Counted from the stretch's first letter, positions 24,847 through 38,434 are shown. The stretch: 64,000 nucleotides of DNA from Actinomyces gaoshouyii (GCF_002072175.1 NZ_MVIV01000002.1:186001-250000); one strand, 5' to 3'. The notes: generated by a model not told the origin, from the sequence alone. Numbers and translations: made by a program.

Positions 24847-26471
24847 GCGCGGCAGGGGCGGGCGGAGCGCACCCATCTCCGCCCTCACCGCCGCCGGAGG
24901 CGGACGCGCTCGTCGTCGGCGGGGGCGTCGCGGGGCTGACCGCGGCCTGGGAGCTCGCCCGCGCGGGGCTGCGCCCACTACTCGTGGAGGCCCGCGGGTA
25001 CACCGGCGGTCTCATCGCGGGCGGTGAGATCGGCGGAGTGCCGATGGACCTGGGCGCCGAGAGCGTCGTCCTGCGGGGCGGGGCCGTGACCACCATGCTC
25101 GACGCCCTCGGCCTGGAGACCACCGCCCATCGCGGGCGCCCGAGTCTCTTCCTGCCGCCCATGGCAGGGGCGGGCCCGGCGGTCACCGGCGCCGGGGTGC
25201 CCTCCTCGGGCGGCTGGGCCCTCCATCCCTTCCCGCGCGAGGCGATCCTCGGCATCCCCGCCGACCCGCTGTCCGACGACGCCGTCGCGCTCCTCGGCGA
25301 GGCGGGGGCCCGCCGCGCCGCCCGCGACGGCGAGCTCGCCGCCGGCATCGGCACCTCCCCCAGCGACCCGCGCGACCTCGCCTCACTCGTGCGCGCCCGC
25401 ATGGGCGAGGCCGTCCTCGATCGGCTGGTGCGCCCCATCGTCGCCGGCATCCACGCGAACGATCCCGCCGTGCTCGACGCCGACGTCGTCGTGCCGGGCC
25501 TGCGCGCCGATGTCATCCGCCTCGGCTCGCTCCAGGCGGCGATCCGCGCGCGGCTGGAGAAGCGGCGCTCCCGCCCGGCGGGACAGCGCGGCGAGGTCTG
25601 CGTCGTCGGCGGGATGCACCGGTTCACCGCCGCCCTGCGCGCGGCGATCGAGTTCGCGGGCGGGACGGTGCTCACCCGCTGGGGCGCACGGGGGATGCGC
25701 CCGGAGGACGGCCCCGGCGGGCATGGCCCTTGGCGCGTGGCGCTGACCCCGACGGGGCGGGGGGCGACACCGTCGGACGAACCCATCGCCGTGGGAGCGC
25801 CCCGCGAGGTCCGGGCGCGCCGCGTCGTCCTGGCCTGCTCGGCGCACGCCGCACTGCGGCTCCTCACCGGGGCCCCGGGGCTCGCCCCGGACACCCTCGA
25901 CATCGCCATCCCCTCCGGCGCGCCGATCGCGCGATTGACGATCGTCGCCCGCGCGCCGGGACTCGCCGAGGCACCGGTGGGCTCGGGCCTGCTCGTCGCG
26001 CCGGCGCCCCCATCCTCAGCCCCCTGCCCCGTGGCGGCGAAGGCCCTGTCCCACCTGGACGCGAAATGGCCGTGGATCGCCGAGGGTCTGCGCGATCAGC
26101 ACGGCGAGGGCACGGCCGCGCTACGGCTGTCCTACGGGCGGCCGGGCGGGCCGCGGCCCGAGCCCGCGCTGGCCGACGCTCTCGACGACATCGCGGCCCT
26201 GACCGGCGTACGAATCGATCTCGATGACGTGTTGGACCACCGCCTCGTCCGATGGGATGGGACACTTCCACCTGCGATGCCCGACTACCGGCAGCGCACC
26301 GCGCGCCTGGAGGAGGCCGTCGCGAGCCTCCCGTGCCTGAGCGTCACGGGAGCCTGGGTGGCGGGCACGGGGATCGCGGCCGTCGTCGCCCATGCCCGCG
26401 AGCGCGCGGCGGAGATGGTCGGGCCGCCCGGCGCTCGGAACGCTGAGCCCGGAGGAACAGAGGAGGATTGA
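24843..26471 (+). CDS. hemY: Coproporphyrinogen III oxidase / HemY (CgoX)
   Basis: This FAD enzyme oxidises coproporphyrinogen III to coproporphyrin III in Gram-positive haem synthesis. The 542-aa protein has the dinucleotide motif [21 protein letters not shown] split over about 21-41, the [10 protein letters not shown] loop, [11 protein letters not shown] and the closing [19 protein letters not shown]-binding segment. Two Pro/Gly-rich inserts occur near 105-120 and 280-320. There is no signal peptide; it is probably peripheral at the membrane. GTG 24843 overlaps the hemE stop, and the stop touches hemC (TGATG). Confidence 0.93.
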   Translation: MSAAGAGGAHPSPPSPPPEADALVVGGGVAGLTAAWELARAGLRPLLVEARGYTGGLIAGGEIGGVPMDLGAESVVLRGGAVTTMLDALGLETTAHRGRPSLFLPPMAGAGPAVTGAGVPSSGGWALHPFPREAILGIPADPLSDDAVALLGEAGARRAARDGELAAGIGTSPSDPRDLASLVRARMGEAVLDRLVRPIVAGIHANDPAVLDADVVVPGLRADVIRLGSLQAAIRARLEKRRSRPAGQRGEVCVVGGMHRFTAALRAAIEFAGGTVLTRWGARGMRPEDGPGGHGPWRVALTPTGRGATPSDEPIAVGAPREVRARRVVLACSAHAALRLLTGAPGLAPDTLDIAIPSGAPIARLTIVARAPGLAEAPVGSGLLVAPAPPSSAPCPVAAKALSHLDAKWPWIAEGLRDQHGEGTAALRLSYGRPGGPRPEPALADALDDIAALTGVRIDLDDVLDHRLVRWDGTLPPAMPDYRQRTARLEEAVASLPCLSVTGAWVAGTGIAAVVAHARERAAEMVGPPGARNAEPGGTEED

Positions 26472-27493
26472 TGACATCCGCTATGCCCTCATCGAGAACG
26501 ATCCGCTTGGGCACTCGCACATCAGCCCTGGCCACAGCCCAGTCAGGGACGATCGCCCGCGCTCTGGAAAGGGCCGCGGCAGCCGCCGGGGAGCGGGTGA
26601 GGGTCGAACTCGTGCCAGTGCGCACCCAGGGCGATGTCGATCCCTCATCCCTGGCGAGCCTGGGCGGGACGGGGGCCTTCGCCGCCGCGCTGCGCATGGC
26701 GGTGCTCGATGGCCGGTGCGACCTGGCCGTCCACTCCTTCAAAGACCTGCCGACAGCGCCCGTGGACGGATTGCGCATCTGGGCGGTGCCCCAGAGGGAC
26801 GACCCGTTCGACGCCCTGTGCGCCCGCAACGGCTGGGACCTCGACGACCTGCCGCGCGGGGCGCGGGTGGGGACGGGCTCCCCGCGCCGGGCGGCCCAGC
26901 TCCTCCTGCGCCGCCCGGATCTCCGGATCGTCGATATCCGGGGGAATGTGCCGACGCGCCTGTCACGGGTCCTCGGGGCCGGGGTGTGGCCCGATGGGCC
27001 GCTCGGGGTGCGCCGGCCGGACCTGGACGGCGTGGTCCTGGCGATGGCGGGACTGATACGGCTGGGCCTGACGGCTCACGTCACCGAGGCCTTCGACGAG
27101 GACGTCATGCTGCCCGCGGCCGCCCAGGGCGCCCTCGCCGTGGAGGCGCGCATCGACGCCGACCCACTCCTCACGTCCTTGCTGGCCACTCTCGATCATG
27201 CTGTGACGCGGGCCGAGGTGGTCGCCGAGCGGGCCGTCATGGAGGGCCTGGAGGCGGGCTGCGCGGCACCGGTGGGCGTGCTCGCCCAGGTGGACGAGAG
27301 GGGCCTGCTCCTCGACGCCGCGGTCATCTCGGTCAAGGGAACGGAGGCGGTGCGTTCGCGCCTGCGGATCACCGACCTGGATGGCGCCGAGGCCCTGGGC
27401 CATCGCATCGCCTCCGACCTGCTGGGATACGGTGCGGGGGATGTCGCCGATCTTCGCGCGACGAAACCGCACCGGCCTGAGGCGGGGCAGTGA
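26471..27493 (+). CDS. hemC: Hydroxymethylbilane synthase (porphobilinogen deaminase)
   Basis: HemC polymerises four porphobilinogens. The 340-aa protein has [23 protein letters not shown], the RGNVPTRL element and the dipyrromethane-anchoring Cys in [11 protein letters not shown]. Arg-rich active-site segments [12 protein letters not shown] are present. ATG 26471 was chosen: AGAGGAGGA lies 6-12 nt upstream, and it overlaps the hemY TGA by one base. An in-frame TTG one codon earlier is less likely. Its stop overlaps hemD by 4 bp. Confidence 0.95.
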   Translation: MTSAMPSSRTIRLGTRTSALATAQSGTIARALERAAAAAGERVRVELVPVRTQGDVDPSSLASLGGTGAFAAALRMAVLDGRCDLAVHSFKDLPTAPVDGLRIWAVPQRDDPFDALCARNGWDLDDLPRGARVGTGSPRRAAQLLLRRPDLRIVDIRGNVPTRLSRVLGAGVWPDGPLGVRRPDLDGVVLAMAGLIRLGLTAHVTEAFDEDVMLPAAAQGALAVEARIDADPLLTSLLATLDHAVTRAEVVAERAVMEGLEAGCAAPVGVLAQVDERGLLLDAAVISVKGTEAVRSRLRITDLDGAEALGHRIASDLLGYGAGDVADLRATKPHRPEAGQ

Positions 27494-28422
27494 GGCACGC
27501 CCTGCGCGCTGCCGGGCAGGCCGGCCCGCTGGCCGGGGCGCGGGTGCTCCTGACCCGGCGGGCGGCGGGCGACCGCATCGCGACAGCGCTGGAGGAGGCG
27601 GGGGCGGAGGTCGTCGCGGTGGCGCTGACCGAGACCGTCCCGGGGGACTGCGAGGCGATGGCGCGGGCGCAGGAGCGTCTGGCCTCCGGCGCCTACGCCT
27701 GGGTGGTGGTCACGAGCGCGCGGGCGCCGGCGGCGATGAGCCTGGCGGGCGCTCCCGCCTCGACGCGCTTCGCCGCGGTCGGCCCGGGCACGGCCAGGGC
27801 ATTGGAGGAATCGATCGGCCGGCGGGCGGATATCGTCGCCGACGGCGGCGCGGCGGGCCTCCTGCGAGAACCCCTCCTGGCCGGAGGGCCGGAGAGCTCC
27901 GGCGCACACGGGGAGAGCACGCAGGACGCGAGCAGCGCGGAGCGCCCGGAGGGGCGCGGGCGCCTGCTGCTCCCGGCCTCGGCGATCGCCGACCCCGCGC
28001 TGGCCGACGGCCTTGGAGAGGCGGGATGGCTGGTGGAGGCCGTACCCGCCTACTCGACGCGGACGGCCCCGGCCGACTCCCTGCCGCCCGGTCTCACCCG
28101 GGCCTGGGGCTCCCCCGCGGACCCGGCATCGGGCGGCTTCGACGTCGTCGTCCTGCTCGCGGGCTCGGGCGCCCGGGCACTGCACGAGCTCCTGGGCCCA
28201 CCACCCGCGCGGCCCGCGAGCATGGGGCGCCGCACCGCCGTTGTCGCCCTCGGGCCCTCGACAGCGGCCGAGGCGGCCCGGCTCGGGCTCGGGCCGGACG
28301 CCGTCGCCGACTCCCCCACGCCGCACGGCGTCCTGAGTGCCGTCAGCGCCGCCGTCTCAAACATCACGGGCCCGCGCTCCACCCGCCCGCACCACGCACC
28401 GACTCCGGAGGAGCCCTCATGA
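27490..28422 (+). CDS. hemD: Uroporphyrinogen-III synthase
   Basis: HemD closes and isomerises hydroxymethylbilane to uroporphyrinogen III. As usual for this family sequence identity is low, but the two-lobed layout is visible. It has [13 protein letters not shown] at the start, [36 protein letters not shown] and [17 protein letters not shown] near the end. A Gly/Ser/Glu-rich loop lies at about 130-155. The 310-aa length is slightly above the family norm. The assignment is reinforced by position between hemC and hemB with 4-bp overlaps on both sides. Confidence 0.9.
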   Translation: MRHALRAAGQAGPLAGARVLLTRRAAGDRIATALEEAGAEVVAVALTETVPGDCEAMARAQERLASGAYAWVVVTSARAPAAMSLAGAPASTRFAAVGPGTARALEESIGRRADIVADGGAAGLLREPLLAGGPESSGAHGESTQDASSAERPEGRGRLLLPASAIADPALADGLGEAGWLVEAVPAYSTRTAPADSLPPGLTRAWGSPADPASGGFDVVVLLAGSGARALHELLGPPPARPASMGRRTAVVALGPSTAAEAARLGLGPDAVADSPTPHGVLSAVSAAVSNITGPRSTRPHHAPTPEEPS

Positions 28423-29489
28423 CCCAGCCAGTCCTGCCGAACCCGCTCGATCCCGCGACCTCACCGGCCGCCAGCGTCCTGACCAGCAGGGCAGTGCCCG
28501 CGCCGGAGCGGCCCATCATCCGGCCCAGGCGGCTGCGCGCAACGGCGGCGATGCGCGCGCTCGTGGCGCAGACGCGCATCGACCCGGCCCGCCTCATCCA
28601 ACCGCTGTTCGTGCGCGAGGGCATTGATGAGCCGCGCCCCATCGAGGCGATGCCCGGCCTTGTCCAGCACACGCTCGACTCGCTGCGGCGCGAGGCGGCG
28701 GCCTGCGCGGCCGCGGGTATCGGGGCGATCGACCTGTTCGGAGTGCCCGAGCGCCGCGATGAGACCGGGTCCGGCGCCTGGGCGGCCGAGGGCATCCTCA
28801 ACCGGGGCGTGGCGGCGGTGCGCGAGGAGGTGGGCGACGCGCTCGTCGTGTGCGCGGACACCTGCCTCGACGAGTTCACGAGCCACGGGCACTGCGGCCT
28901 GCTGCGCCCCGAGGGCGATCCGCGCGCCGGCGAGGTGGACAACGACTCCACGTTGGCCTGCTACCAGGCGATGGCCGTGGCGCAGGCGGAGGCCGGGGCG
29001 CATATGGTCTCCCCGTCGGGGATGATGGACGGGCAGGTCGCGGCGATCCGGGCGGCCCTGGACGCCACCGGGCACGACGACGTCGCGATCCTCGCCTACT
29101 CGGCGAAGTACGCCTCGGCGTACTTCGGGCCGTTCCGGGAGGCGGTGGGCTCCACGCTGACGGGTGACCGGCGCACCTACCAGCAGGACCCGGCCAACCG
29201 CCGTGAGGGCCTGCGCGAGGCGATGCTCGACATCGCCGAGGGGGCGGACATCGTCATGGTCAAGCCCGCGGGCCCCTACCTCGATGTGCTGGCCGACGTG
29301 GCGGCGGCGAGCCCGGTGCCGGTGGCGGCCTACCAGGTCAGCGGCGAGTTCGCGATGGTGGAGGCGGCGGCGCAGCACGGCTGGATCGACCGCGAGCGCG
29401 TCATCGCCGAGTCGGTGCTGGGGATCATGCGGGCCGGCGCGGACACGGTGCTGACCTACTGGGCCCGCGAGATCGCCGAGGGACTGTGA
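28419..29489 (+). CDS. hemB: Delta-aminolevulinic acid dehydratase (porphobilinogen synthase)
   Basis: HemB condenses two 5-aminolevulinates to porphobilinogen. The 356-aa protein shows both Schiff-base lysines, in [18 protein letters not shown] and in [11 protein letters not shown]. It also has a cysteine set of the zinc-dependent type: [31 protein letters not shown] and IQPLFVREG mark the N-terminal arm. ATG 28419 overlaps the hemD stop and has GGAGGAG before it. A gap of about 140 bp separates it from hemL, the first gap in the plus-strand haem operon. Confidence 0.95.
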   Translation: MTQPVLPNPLDPATSPAASVLTSRAVPAPERPIIRPRRLRATAAMRALVAQTRIDPARLIQPLFVREGIDEPRPIEAMPGLVQHTLDSLRREAAACAAAGIGAIDLFGVPERRDETGSGAWAAEGILNRGVAAVREEVGDALVVCADTCLDEFTSHGHCGLLRPEGDPRAGEVDNDSTLACYQAMAVAQAEAGAHMVSPSGMMDGQVAAIRAALDATGHDDVAILAYSAKYASAYFGPFREAVGSTLTGDRRTYQQDPANRREGLREAMLDIAEGADIVMVKPAGPYLDVLADVAAASPVPVAAYQVSGEFAMVEAAAQHGWIDRERVIAESVLGIMRAGADTVLTYWAREIAEGL

Positions 29490-29630
29490 GGCCAGGACCC
29501 GGCGGGCCCACGGGTTGAGCACCGTTGACCCCGGCCCAGTTGCTCTCCGCGCCCCGTGCTCTCCCCCGCTCCCAAGCGCGGGGCCGAGCGATTAGGCTCA
29601 TCCCCGGAACCCGCACGCCAGGAGGCCCGC

Positions 29631-31082
29631 ATGCCCGATACCACGGCCAACAGCACCAGCACCGCAGCCGGCCCGACGAGCACGGCCCTGTTCGAGGCCG
29701 CCCGCGCCATCATCCCAGGCGGCGTGGACTCCCCCGTGCGCGCCTTCGGCTCCGTGGGGGGCGCGCCGCGCTTCATCGCCTCGGCCGGCGGGGCCCGCGT
29801 GCGCGACGCCGAGGGCCGCGACCTCGTGGATCTCGTGGGCTCCTGGGGGCCGGCGCTCCTGGGCCACGCGCACCCGGAGGTGGTGGCCGCCGTACAGGAG
29901 GCCGCCGCGCGCGGGCTGTCCTTCGGCGCGCCCACCGAGTCCGAGACCATCCTGGCCGAGCTCGTGCGGGACCGCGTCCCGGCGGCCGAGCGCATGCGCT
30001 TCGTGTCCACCGGCACCGAGGCGACGATGACGGCGATCCGCCTGGCGCGCGGCGCCACGGGCCGAGACGTCGTCGTCAAGTTCGCAGGCTGCTACCACGG
30101 GCACAGCGACGGCCTCCTGGCGGCAGCGGGCTCGGGCGTGGCCACGGGCGGGCTGCCGGGCAGCGCGGGCGTGCCGGCGGGCATCACGGCGCTGACGATC
30201 GTCCTGCCGTACAACGACATCACCGCCCTCCAGGAGTGCTTCGCCGAGCGCGGGAGCGAGATCGCCGCGGTCATCGTGGAGCCGGCCCCGGCGAATATGG
30301 GGATCGTCCCGCCCGAACCCGGGTTCAACGAAGAGATCCGCCGCCTGACCGCCGCCAATGGCGCGCTCATGATCGCCGATGAGGTCCTCACCGGCTTCCG
30401 GGTGGGGCCCGCCGGCTTCTGGGGCCTGGAGGCCATCGACGGCTGGTCCACCGATCTCCCGGATGGCGGCGCGGGGGTGGCCCCGTCGTGGCCCGGGGCC
30501 GACTGGCGCGAGCGGGCCGCCTGGGTGCCGGACCTGCTGACCTTCGGGAAGGTGATCGGCGGGGGGATGCCGCTGGCCGCCGTCGGCGGGCGCGCGGATG
30601 TCATGGACCTGCTGGCCCCGATCGGGCCCGTCTACCAGGCCGGAACCCTCTCGGGGAACCCGCTGGCGACGGCGGCCGGGATCGCGACCCTGCGGCTGGC
30701 CGACGACGCCGTCTACGCCTCCGTGGCCTCCGCCTCCGCGCGGATCCAGGCGGTGGTCTCCGAGGCACTGACCGCTGAGGGCGTGGCGCACCGGGTCCAG
30801 CGCTCCGGCTCGCTGTTCTCGATCATGCTGGGCGCGGATGCCGCCGAGCGCGGAGTGCGGGACTTCGGACAGGCGCAGGCCCAGGAGACGCACTGGTTCC
30901 CACCGTTCTTCCACACCTTCCTCAACGCCGGAGTGGCGCTGCCGCCGAGCGTCTTCGAGGCCTGGTTCGTCTCTGCGGCGCACGGCGCGCCGGAGATCGA
31001 GGCCATTGCGGCCGCCGCCCCCACGGCGGCGCGGGCAGCGGCGATGGCCGGCGCGGGCGCTCGCCTTGACCGCGGTCGATGA
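29631..31082 (+). CDS. hemL: Glutamate-1-semialdehyde 2,1-aminomutase
   Basis: HemL turns glutamate-1-semialdehyde into 5-aminolevulinate using PLP. The 483-aa protein has [12 protein letters not shown], the [18 protein letters not shown] segment, [25 protein letters not shown] and the PLP lysine in [15 protein letters not shown]. An insert of about 25 residues ([18 protein letters not shown] region, 280-300) is unusual. ATG 29631 follows a good CAGGAGG site 7 nt upstream. It ends the haem operon and faces asd across an inverted-repeat element. Confidence 0.95.
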   Translation: MPDTTANSTSTAAGPTSTALFEAARAIIPGGVDSPVRAFGSVGGAPRFIASAGGARVRDAEGRDLVDLVGSWGPALLGHAHPEVVAAVQEAAARGLSFGAPTESETILAELVRDRVPAAERMRFVSTGTEATMTAIRLARGATGRDVVVKFAGCYHGHSDGLLAAAGSGVATGGLPGSAGVPAGITALTIVLPYNDITALQECFAERGSEIAAVIVEPAPANMGIVPPEPGFNEEIRRLTAANGALMIADEVLTGFRVGPAGFWGLEAIDGWSTDLPDGGAGVAPSWPGADWRERAAWVPDLLTFGKVIGGGMPLAAVGGRADVMDLLAPIGPVYQAGTLSGNPLATAAGIATLRLADDAVYASVASASARIQAVVSEALTAEGVAHRVQRSGSLFSIMLGADAAERGVRDFGQAQAQETHWFPPFFHTFLNAGVALPPSVFEAWFVSAAHGAPEIEAIAAAAPTAARAAAMAGAGARLDRGR

Positions 31083-31085
31083 GAA

Positions 31086-31217
31086 TGGCGGGGTTTGAGG
31101 ATTGCTTTTTCCGACGCAGCCACTAGGCCATCTGTTATCGCAGGTCAGAAGTTTATTGCGACCCGAGCGTCGAGAGCGCGGACCCTCAGGGGCCCGAGCA
31201 ATCCTCAAACCCCGCCA
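31086..31217. repeat. 132-bp segment bounded by perfect 21-bp inverted repeats, between hemL and asd
   Basis: The arm starting TGGCGGGGTTTGAGGATTGC (31086-31106) recurs exactly inverted at 31197-31217, enclosing 90 bp without an ORF. It begins 4 bp after the hemL stop and ends 14 bp before the asd stop. It could be a bidirectional terminator with an unusually large loop, a structured RNA or a small mobile-element relic. Such long, perfect arms exceed what termination requires. No target-site duplication is evident at its borders. Confidence 0.7.
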
Positions 31218-31231
31218 CTTCCGCGGGTGAT

Positions 31232-33855
<2,624 letters not shown>

Positions 33856-34122
33856 CGGATTCTCCTCACCTCGGGGCTGCGCCGCTGGGGCTGGGGCGCG
33901 GCCAGGGCCCGCGGGGCCCTTCGGCTCGGCCCACGACGACGCAGCGTGAGCCCAGCATACGGCCAGGCCGATGACCGGCCGGTTACGTCCCCATGGTGGA
34001 ACCCGCGCGAGAGGCGAGCAGGAGCGCCCTGCGCTCGGGCCCTCCACGGCGCACCGGCACTCCCCCGCCTCCGCTCCCGCCCGCTCGGGGGACGCGGGAG
34101 CGGATGGCAGTGGCAGACGGAG

Positions 34123-34728
34123 TCACTCGACGCGGCGGCGGCCCTCGAAGGCGCGGCCGAGCGTGACCTCGTCGGCGTACTCCAGGTCGGATCCCACCGG
34201 CAGGCCCGAGGCGAGTCGGGAGACGGGCACGGACATGGTGCGCAGCATCCGGGTCAGGTAGGCGGCGGTGGCCTCCCCGACGACGTCGGGATCCGTGGCC
34301 AGGATGACCTCCTCGACCTCCCCGGAGCCCAGGCGGGCGAAGAGCTCGCGCACGCGCAGGTCATCCGGGCCCACCCCGCTGATGGGGTCGATGGCGCCGC
34401 CGAGCACGTGGTAGAGGCCCCGGTACTCTCGGGTGCGCTCGATGGCGACGACGTCCTTGGGCTCCTCGACGACGCAGATGACGCGGCCGTCGCGGCGAGG
34501 GTCACGGCAGATCGCGCACTGCTCGGATTCGGCGATGTTGCCGCAGGTGGCGCAGAAGCGCACGCGCGCCTTGACGGCTCGCAGGGCGTCGATGAGCCGC
34601 TCGACCGAGGCCGAGTCGGCGGCCAGGATGTGGAAGGCCATGCGCTGGGCGGATTTGGGGCCGATGCCGGGCAGATCGCCGAACTCGTCGATGAGATCCT
34701 GGACGGCGCCTTCATAGACAGCGGGCAC
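34123..34728 (-). CDS. recR: Recombination mediator RecR
   Basis: RecR loads RecA at gaps together with RecF/RecO. The 201-aa protein has the helix-hairpin-helix region [17 protein letters not shown], the zinc finger [16 protein letters not shown] (about 57-72), the Toprim stretch [15 protein letters not shown] and [16 protein letters not shown]. It starts 4 bp after the dnaX stop, the common actinobacterial order dnaX-recR, and probably belongs to the same transcript. Confidence 0.96.
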   Translation of the reverse strand: MPAVYEGAVQDLIDEFGDLPGIGPKSAQRMAFHILAADSASVERLIDALRAVKARVRFCATCGNIAESEQCAICRDPRRDGRVICVVEEPKDVVAIERTREYRGLYHVLGGAIDPISGVGPDDLRVRELFARLGSGEVEEVILATDPDVVGEATAAYLTRMLRTMSVPVSRLASGLPVGSDLEYADEVTLGRAFEGRRRVE

Positions 34729-34731
34729 GCC

Positions 34732-37704
34732 TCAGCGTCCTTCCTGAGTGACAGTGACCTCTTCCAGGACGGTGGCGCCCAGAAGCCGCTTGACGACCTC
34801 GAGGCCGACGACGCCGGACTCCTCGGCGTCCTCATCATCCTCACTGGGGGTGTCGTCCTCCGGGGACACGGCCGGCGAACCGGCGCCCCCGGCGGCGCCC
34901 GGCGTGCCGGTGCCCGCCTGTCCGGACCGGTTCCGGCCGGGCGGGGCCTGGCCGCGGGCGGCGGCGCGCGCGGCGGCAACAGCAGCGGAGACGCCGGGGG
35001 CGGGCGTCCAGGTGTCCGTGTCCTCGGGGGCAATGCCTTCGCCGTCGTCCGCGGGCTCATCGGGGATGGGCGCGCCGTCGGAGAAGGAGGAGGGGCCGTC
35101 CCAGCTGACCGCCGGGTGCGGGGCGGGAGCGGCCGGGGCCGAGGCAGATGCGACGCTCGGCGACGGCGCGGCGGCCGACGGGGAGGAAGCGGTGGGGTGC
35201 GGGATCTCGGGCAGGGCGTGGAGGCGGTGGACGGTGGCCAGCGGGGCATCCTCCTCGGGCGAGGGGGTGTCCCAGGCGCGGCCCGCGGGGGCGGCCGAGG
35301 GCCGCGGAGTGGAGGCGGCAGAGGACGATTCCGCCTGCGGCACGGCGGCCGGGGACTCCGGCTCGGCCTTGGCGGCCGCGAGCGCGCCACCGGGGATGGC
35401 GACCTCGCCCCACCCGTCGTCACCGACGGCGCGGGCGGTCGGAGGCGACGGCGGGACGGGCGCGGACGGCGCCGCGGGGGCGCTGGGCTCCCCCGATGAC
35501 GGCGCGCGGTCGCTCGGGATGCTCGGCGCTCCGCCCCAGACGGGAGCGCCGGATTCGGGGTTGGGGCCCTGCGGGGGCTCGGGGGCCTCGTCCATCGGGG
35601 GCTCCGGCCCGAAGGGGGCGGGCTCGTCCCAGGCGGTGGGGGTGGTCTGGTGGCTGGGGCGCCCAGCCGGGGCGGCGGGGGCGCTCTGGGCGCCGCGCGG
35701 ACTCCGCGGCGTCGGGGCCGGCTGGCGCGGCGGGCCACCGGGACCTCGACCGGACCCACCGCCCTGCCCGGCCGGGTCTCCCGGGCCCGCCCCGTCACCG
35801 CCGGTGACGACGGCGCTCACCTGGAGCTCGAGGCCGAGGGCCTGGTGGATGGCAGCGGCGAGGATGGGGCCGTGCCCACCGTTGTCGAAGGCACCGACGA
35901 GACCGGGCGCGGTGAACAGGAGAGTGAGAGTGCCGCCGCTGATGGGCCCTGGCTGGGCGTTGGGGCCGACGAGCGCCCACGTGGCGCGGCGCGAGCGCTT
36001 CGCTGCGTCGAGCACCTCCTCCCAGCGCGCGCGCAGCATCTCGGCATCGGCGGCGCCGGCTGGCGCGGCGGGCCGGGATGGGGCGGAGGGCGCCGACGGC
36101 GCTCCGGGCCGGGCCGCCTCGCCCCAGCCATCGATGGGGCTCGATGACTCCGCCGGGGCGGAGGGCGTGCCCGGCGCCTCGGGGGTGGAGGGCGCCATGG
36201 GCGCGCTCGCTGCCATAGGGGCGGCAGAAGCCGCGGAGGCGGGTGCGGCTGGCGCTCCCGCACCCATGCCGGGCGAGGCCGGGGCGTCCCAGTCAACGGC
36301 GACCGACCGGGCGGGCGCCGGCTCATGGGGGGCAGCGGGCCGTGCGACGCTCTGGGCAGGCGCGACCGGGGCAGCCGGTGCACTCGGCGCGGCAGGTGCG
36401 GAGGGCGCCGATGGCCCTTGGACCCCTGAGGCCGCGCGCTGTGCGATCTGGGCGGCCATCTCCCGGCCGGAGCCGGCCTGGGGGGCCTGCGCAGCCCCAC
36501 CGGATGCGCGGCCCGACTGGCCCGCGCCACCCATCTGCCCTTGCTGCCCAGGCGTTCCAGCCCTGCCCGTCTGCGGCGTCGGGCTCCCTGCCGTCCCAGC
36601 ACGCTGGGAGGGGACGAGGAGGCGCGCCATGAGGAGCTCGAGCTGAAGCCTCGGGGAGGTGGCCCCGACCATCTGGCCGAGGGCCTGGGCGGTGAGGTCG
36701 GCCGCGCGGGAGAGCCCGGCGGCGCCGACGGTGCGGGCCTGAACCTCCATGCGCGCCAGCTGGTCCGCGGGCAGGGAGCCCAGCGCAGGCCCTGCCTCGG
36801 AGCCTGCCAGGGCGATGACGAGTAGGTCGCGCAGCCGCTGGAGGAGGTCCTCGACGAATCGGCGGGGGTCGTGCCCGGAGGCGACCACCCGGTCCACGAC
36901 GCGGAAGACTCCTGCGCCGTCGGCACCGGCGATGGCGTCCACGCAGCTGTCCAGGAGGGTGACGTCCGTGTACCCCAGGAGGGCGACGGCGCGCTCGTAG
37001 TCGACGGCGCCGCCGATGGCGCCGCCGATGAGCTGGTCCATGACGGACAGGGTGTCGCGCACGGAGCCGCCTCCGGCGCGCACGACGAGCGGGTAGACGC
37101 CCGGGCCGACGCGCACGCCCTCGGCGTCGCACAGGTGCGCGAGGTAGACCTCCAGGATGTCCGGGGGGACGAGCCGGAAGGGGTAGTGGTGGGTGCGCGA
37201 GCGGATGGTGCCGATGACCTTCTCCGGCTCGGTGGTGGCGAAGATGAACTTCACGTGCGCCGGGGGCTCCTCGACGAGCTTGAGCAGGGCGTTGAAGCCC
37301 TGGGGGGTGACCATGTGGGCCTCGTCGAGGATGAAGATCTTGTAGCGGTCCCGGGCGGGGGCGAAGGCAGCGCGCTCGCGCAGATCGCGGGCGTCGTCGA
37401 CGCCGTTGTGGGACGCGGCGTCGATCTCGACGACGTCGAGGCTGCCGGGGCCGCCGGTGGCCAGGTCGCGGCAGGAGGAGCAGGCCCCGCAGGGGGTGTC
37501 GGTGGGGGCCTGCTCGCAGTTGAGGCAGCGGGCGAGGATTCGGGCGGATGTGGTCTTGCCGCAACCGCGCGGGCCGGAGAAGAGGTAGGCATGGGTCACG
37601 CGGTCGCCGCGCAGGGCCGCCATAAGGGGGGCGGTCACGTGGTCCTGCCCGATGACGTCCTGGAAGGCATCCGGGCGGTAGCGGCGGTAGAGCGCGGTGG
37701 TCAC
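34732..37704 (-). CDS. dnaX: DNA polymerase III subunits gamma/tau, unusually long
   Basis: DnaX is the clamp-loader ATPase and replisome organiser. Residues 1-365 hold the conserved core: YRRYRPDAFQDVIGQDHVT, Walker A GPRGCGKTT (about 45-53), the zinc finger CEQAP…CGACSSC, Walker B with DEAH (LDEAHMVT) and sensor ATTEPEKV. A small ordered patch near 555-640 (RARWEEVLDAAKRSRRATWALVG) matches the domain III/tau-like part. The rest is Pro/Ala/Gly/Ser-rich linker. The 990-aa length is well above typical tau. The ATG at 37704 is just upstream of the SRP RNA. Confidence 0.95.
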   Translation of the reverse strand: MTTALYRRYRPDAFQDVIGQDHVTAPLMAALRGDRVTHAYLFSGPRGCGKTTSARILARCLNCEQAPTDTPCGACSSCRDLATGGPGSLDVVEIDAASHNGVDDARDLRERAAFAPARDRYKIFILDEAHMVTPQGFNALLKLVEEPPAHVKFIFATTEPEKVIGTIRSRTHHYPFRLVPPDILEVYLAHLCDAEGVRVGPGVYPLVVRAGGGSVRDTLSVMDQLIGGAIGGAVDYERAVALLGYTDVTLLDSCVDAIAGADGAGVFRVVDRVVASGHDPRRFVEDLLQRLRDLLVIALAGSEAGPALGSLPADQLARMEVQARTVGAAGLSRAADLTAQALGQMVGATSPRLQLELLMARLLVPSQRAGTAGSPTPQTGRAGTPGQQGQMGGAGQSGRASGGAAQAPQAGSGREMAAQIAQRAASGVQGPSAPSAPAAPSAPAAPVAPAQSVARPAAPHEPAPARSVAVDWDAPASPGMGAGAPAAPASAASAAPMAASAPMAPSTPEAPGTPSAPAESSSPIDGWGEAARPGAPSAPSAPSRPAAPAGAADAEMLRARWEEVLDAAKRSRRATWALVGPNAQPGPISGGTLTLLFTAPGLVGAFDNGGHGPILAAAIHQALGLELQVSAVVTGGDGAGPGDPAGQGGGSGRGPGGPPRQPAPTPRSPRGAQSAPAAPAGRPSHQTTPTAWDEPAPFGPEPPMDEAPEPPQGPNPESGAPVWGGAPSIPSDRAPSSGEPSAPAAPSAPVPPSPPTARAVGDDGWGEVAIPGGALAAAKAEPESPAAVPQAESSSAASTPRPSAAPAGRAWDTPSPEEDAPLATVHRLHALPEIPHPTASSPSAAAPSPSVASASAPAAPAPHPAVSWDGPSSFSDGAPIPDEPADDGEGIAPEDTDTWTPAPGVSAAVAAARAAARGQAPPGRNRSGQAGTGTPGAAGGAGSPAVSPEDDTPSEDDEDAEESGVVGLEVVKRLLGATVLEEVTVTQEGR

Positions 37705-37902
37705 CCTCCGACTCTAAACGGGAGGGATGACGCCGCGCGAGGCGAATGGGGCGAGCGGGGGCAGCGCCATCCGCACCGACCGGTGCCGTCTGCACCCATA
37801 GGTGCCATCCGCGCCCACAGGCGCGGGCAGGACGCACCATGTCGGCGCGCACGTCACCACTCAGCGCGCAGTGCCGGCCATCGCGCCTTCGCCCGGCACG
37901 TG

Positions 37903-37994
37903 AGGACCCCCCGTGCACCCGCCAGAGCCCGCTTACCCTTGCTACCTTCCGGTCCTGGGGGATTCACTGGATGACGCCGCACGAGGGGCCGGGC
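37903..37994 (-). ncRNA. ffs: Signal recognition particle RNA, small bacterial type (4.5S)
   Basis: The minus strand carries the conserved apical domain, CCCAGGACCGGAAGGTAGCA then AGGGTAAGC, with the GGAA tetraloop and symmetric internal loop that bind Ffh. Flanking arms pair imperfectly (GGCCCCTCGTGC near 37990-37979 with GCACGGGGGGTCC near 37915-37903), giving an RNA of about 92 nt. The ends are estimated from pairing. Its place upstream of dnaX is usual in actinobacteria. Confidence 0.88.
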
Positions 37995-38299
37995 AACACC
38001 ATACCCGACGTCGCCCCGCCCCGTCGCCCTCGGCGCCCCGGCCGCCCTCTCAGAGCGTCGCGTCGGATTGCCGCGGCGGGACGAAGGCGGGCTCGACCGC
38101 GGGCCGCCTCCCCGGCGCTCACAGGGCCGGCGCCCTCAGGTGCTCGCCAGACCCGCTGCCGGCGGAGTCCGCCTCCGAGCCCTCACCGATGCGCGTGACC
38201 GATCCCACCGGCGCCGGGACCAGGTCGAGTGGCGCCGATCCGGAGGGGTCGGTATATTCGCTCTCCGTTGCACGTGGCCGCTGGCCGCGTGGAGCGCCT

Positions 38300-38387
38300 G
38301 GAGGATTCGCCTAGTGGCCTATGGCGCACGCTTGGAAAGCGTGTTGGGTGCAAGCCCTCGGGGGTTCGAATCCCCCATCCTCCGCCA
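38300..38387 (+). tRNA. tRNA-Ser (GGA anticodon)
   Basis: The 88-nt class II tRNA is complete. Acceptor GGAGGAT pairs with ATCCTCC, the anticodon stem CACGC/GCGTG encloses TTGGAAA with GGA at 38334-38336, and a long variable arm (TTGGGTGCAAGCCCTC region) is followed by the T-arm GGGGG-TTCGAAT-CCCCC. CCA is encoded at 38385-38387. tRNA-Ser genes are frequent integration sites, and a decayed defence region lies immediately downstream. Confidence 0.97.
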
Positions 38388-38434
38388 AAGGACCGGCGCC
38401 GCGACGAGTCGACGGCCCCGTCGCGGAGGGGTTT

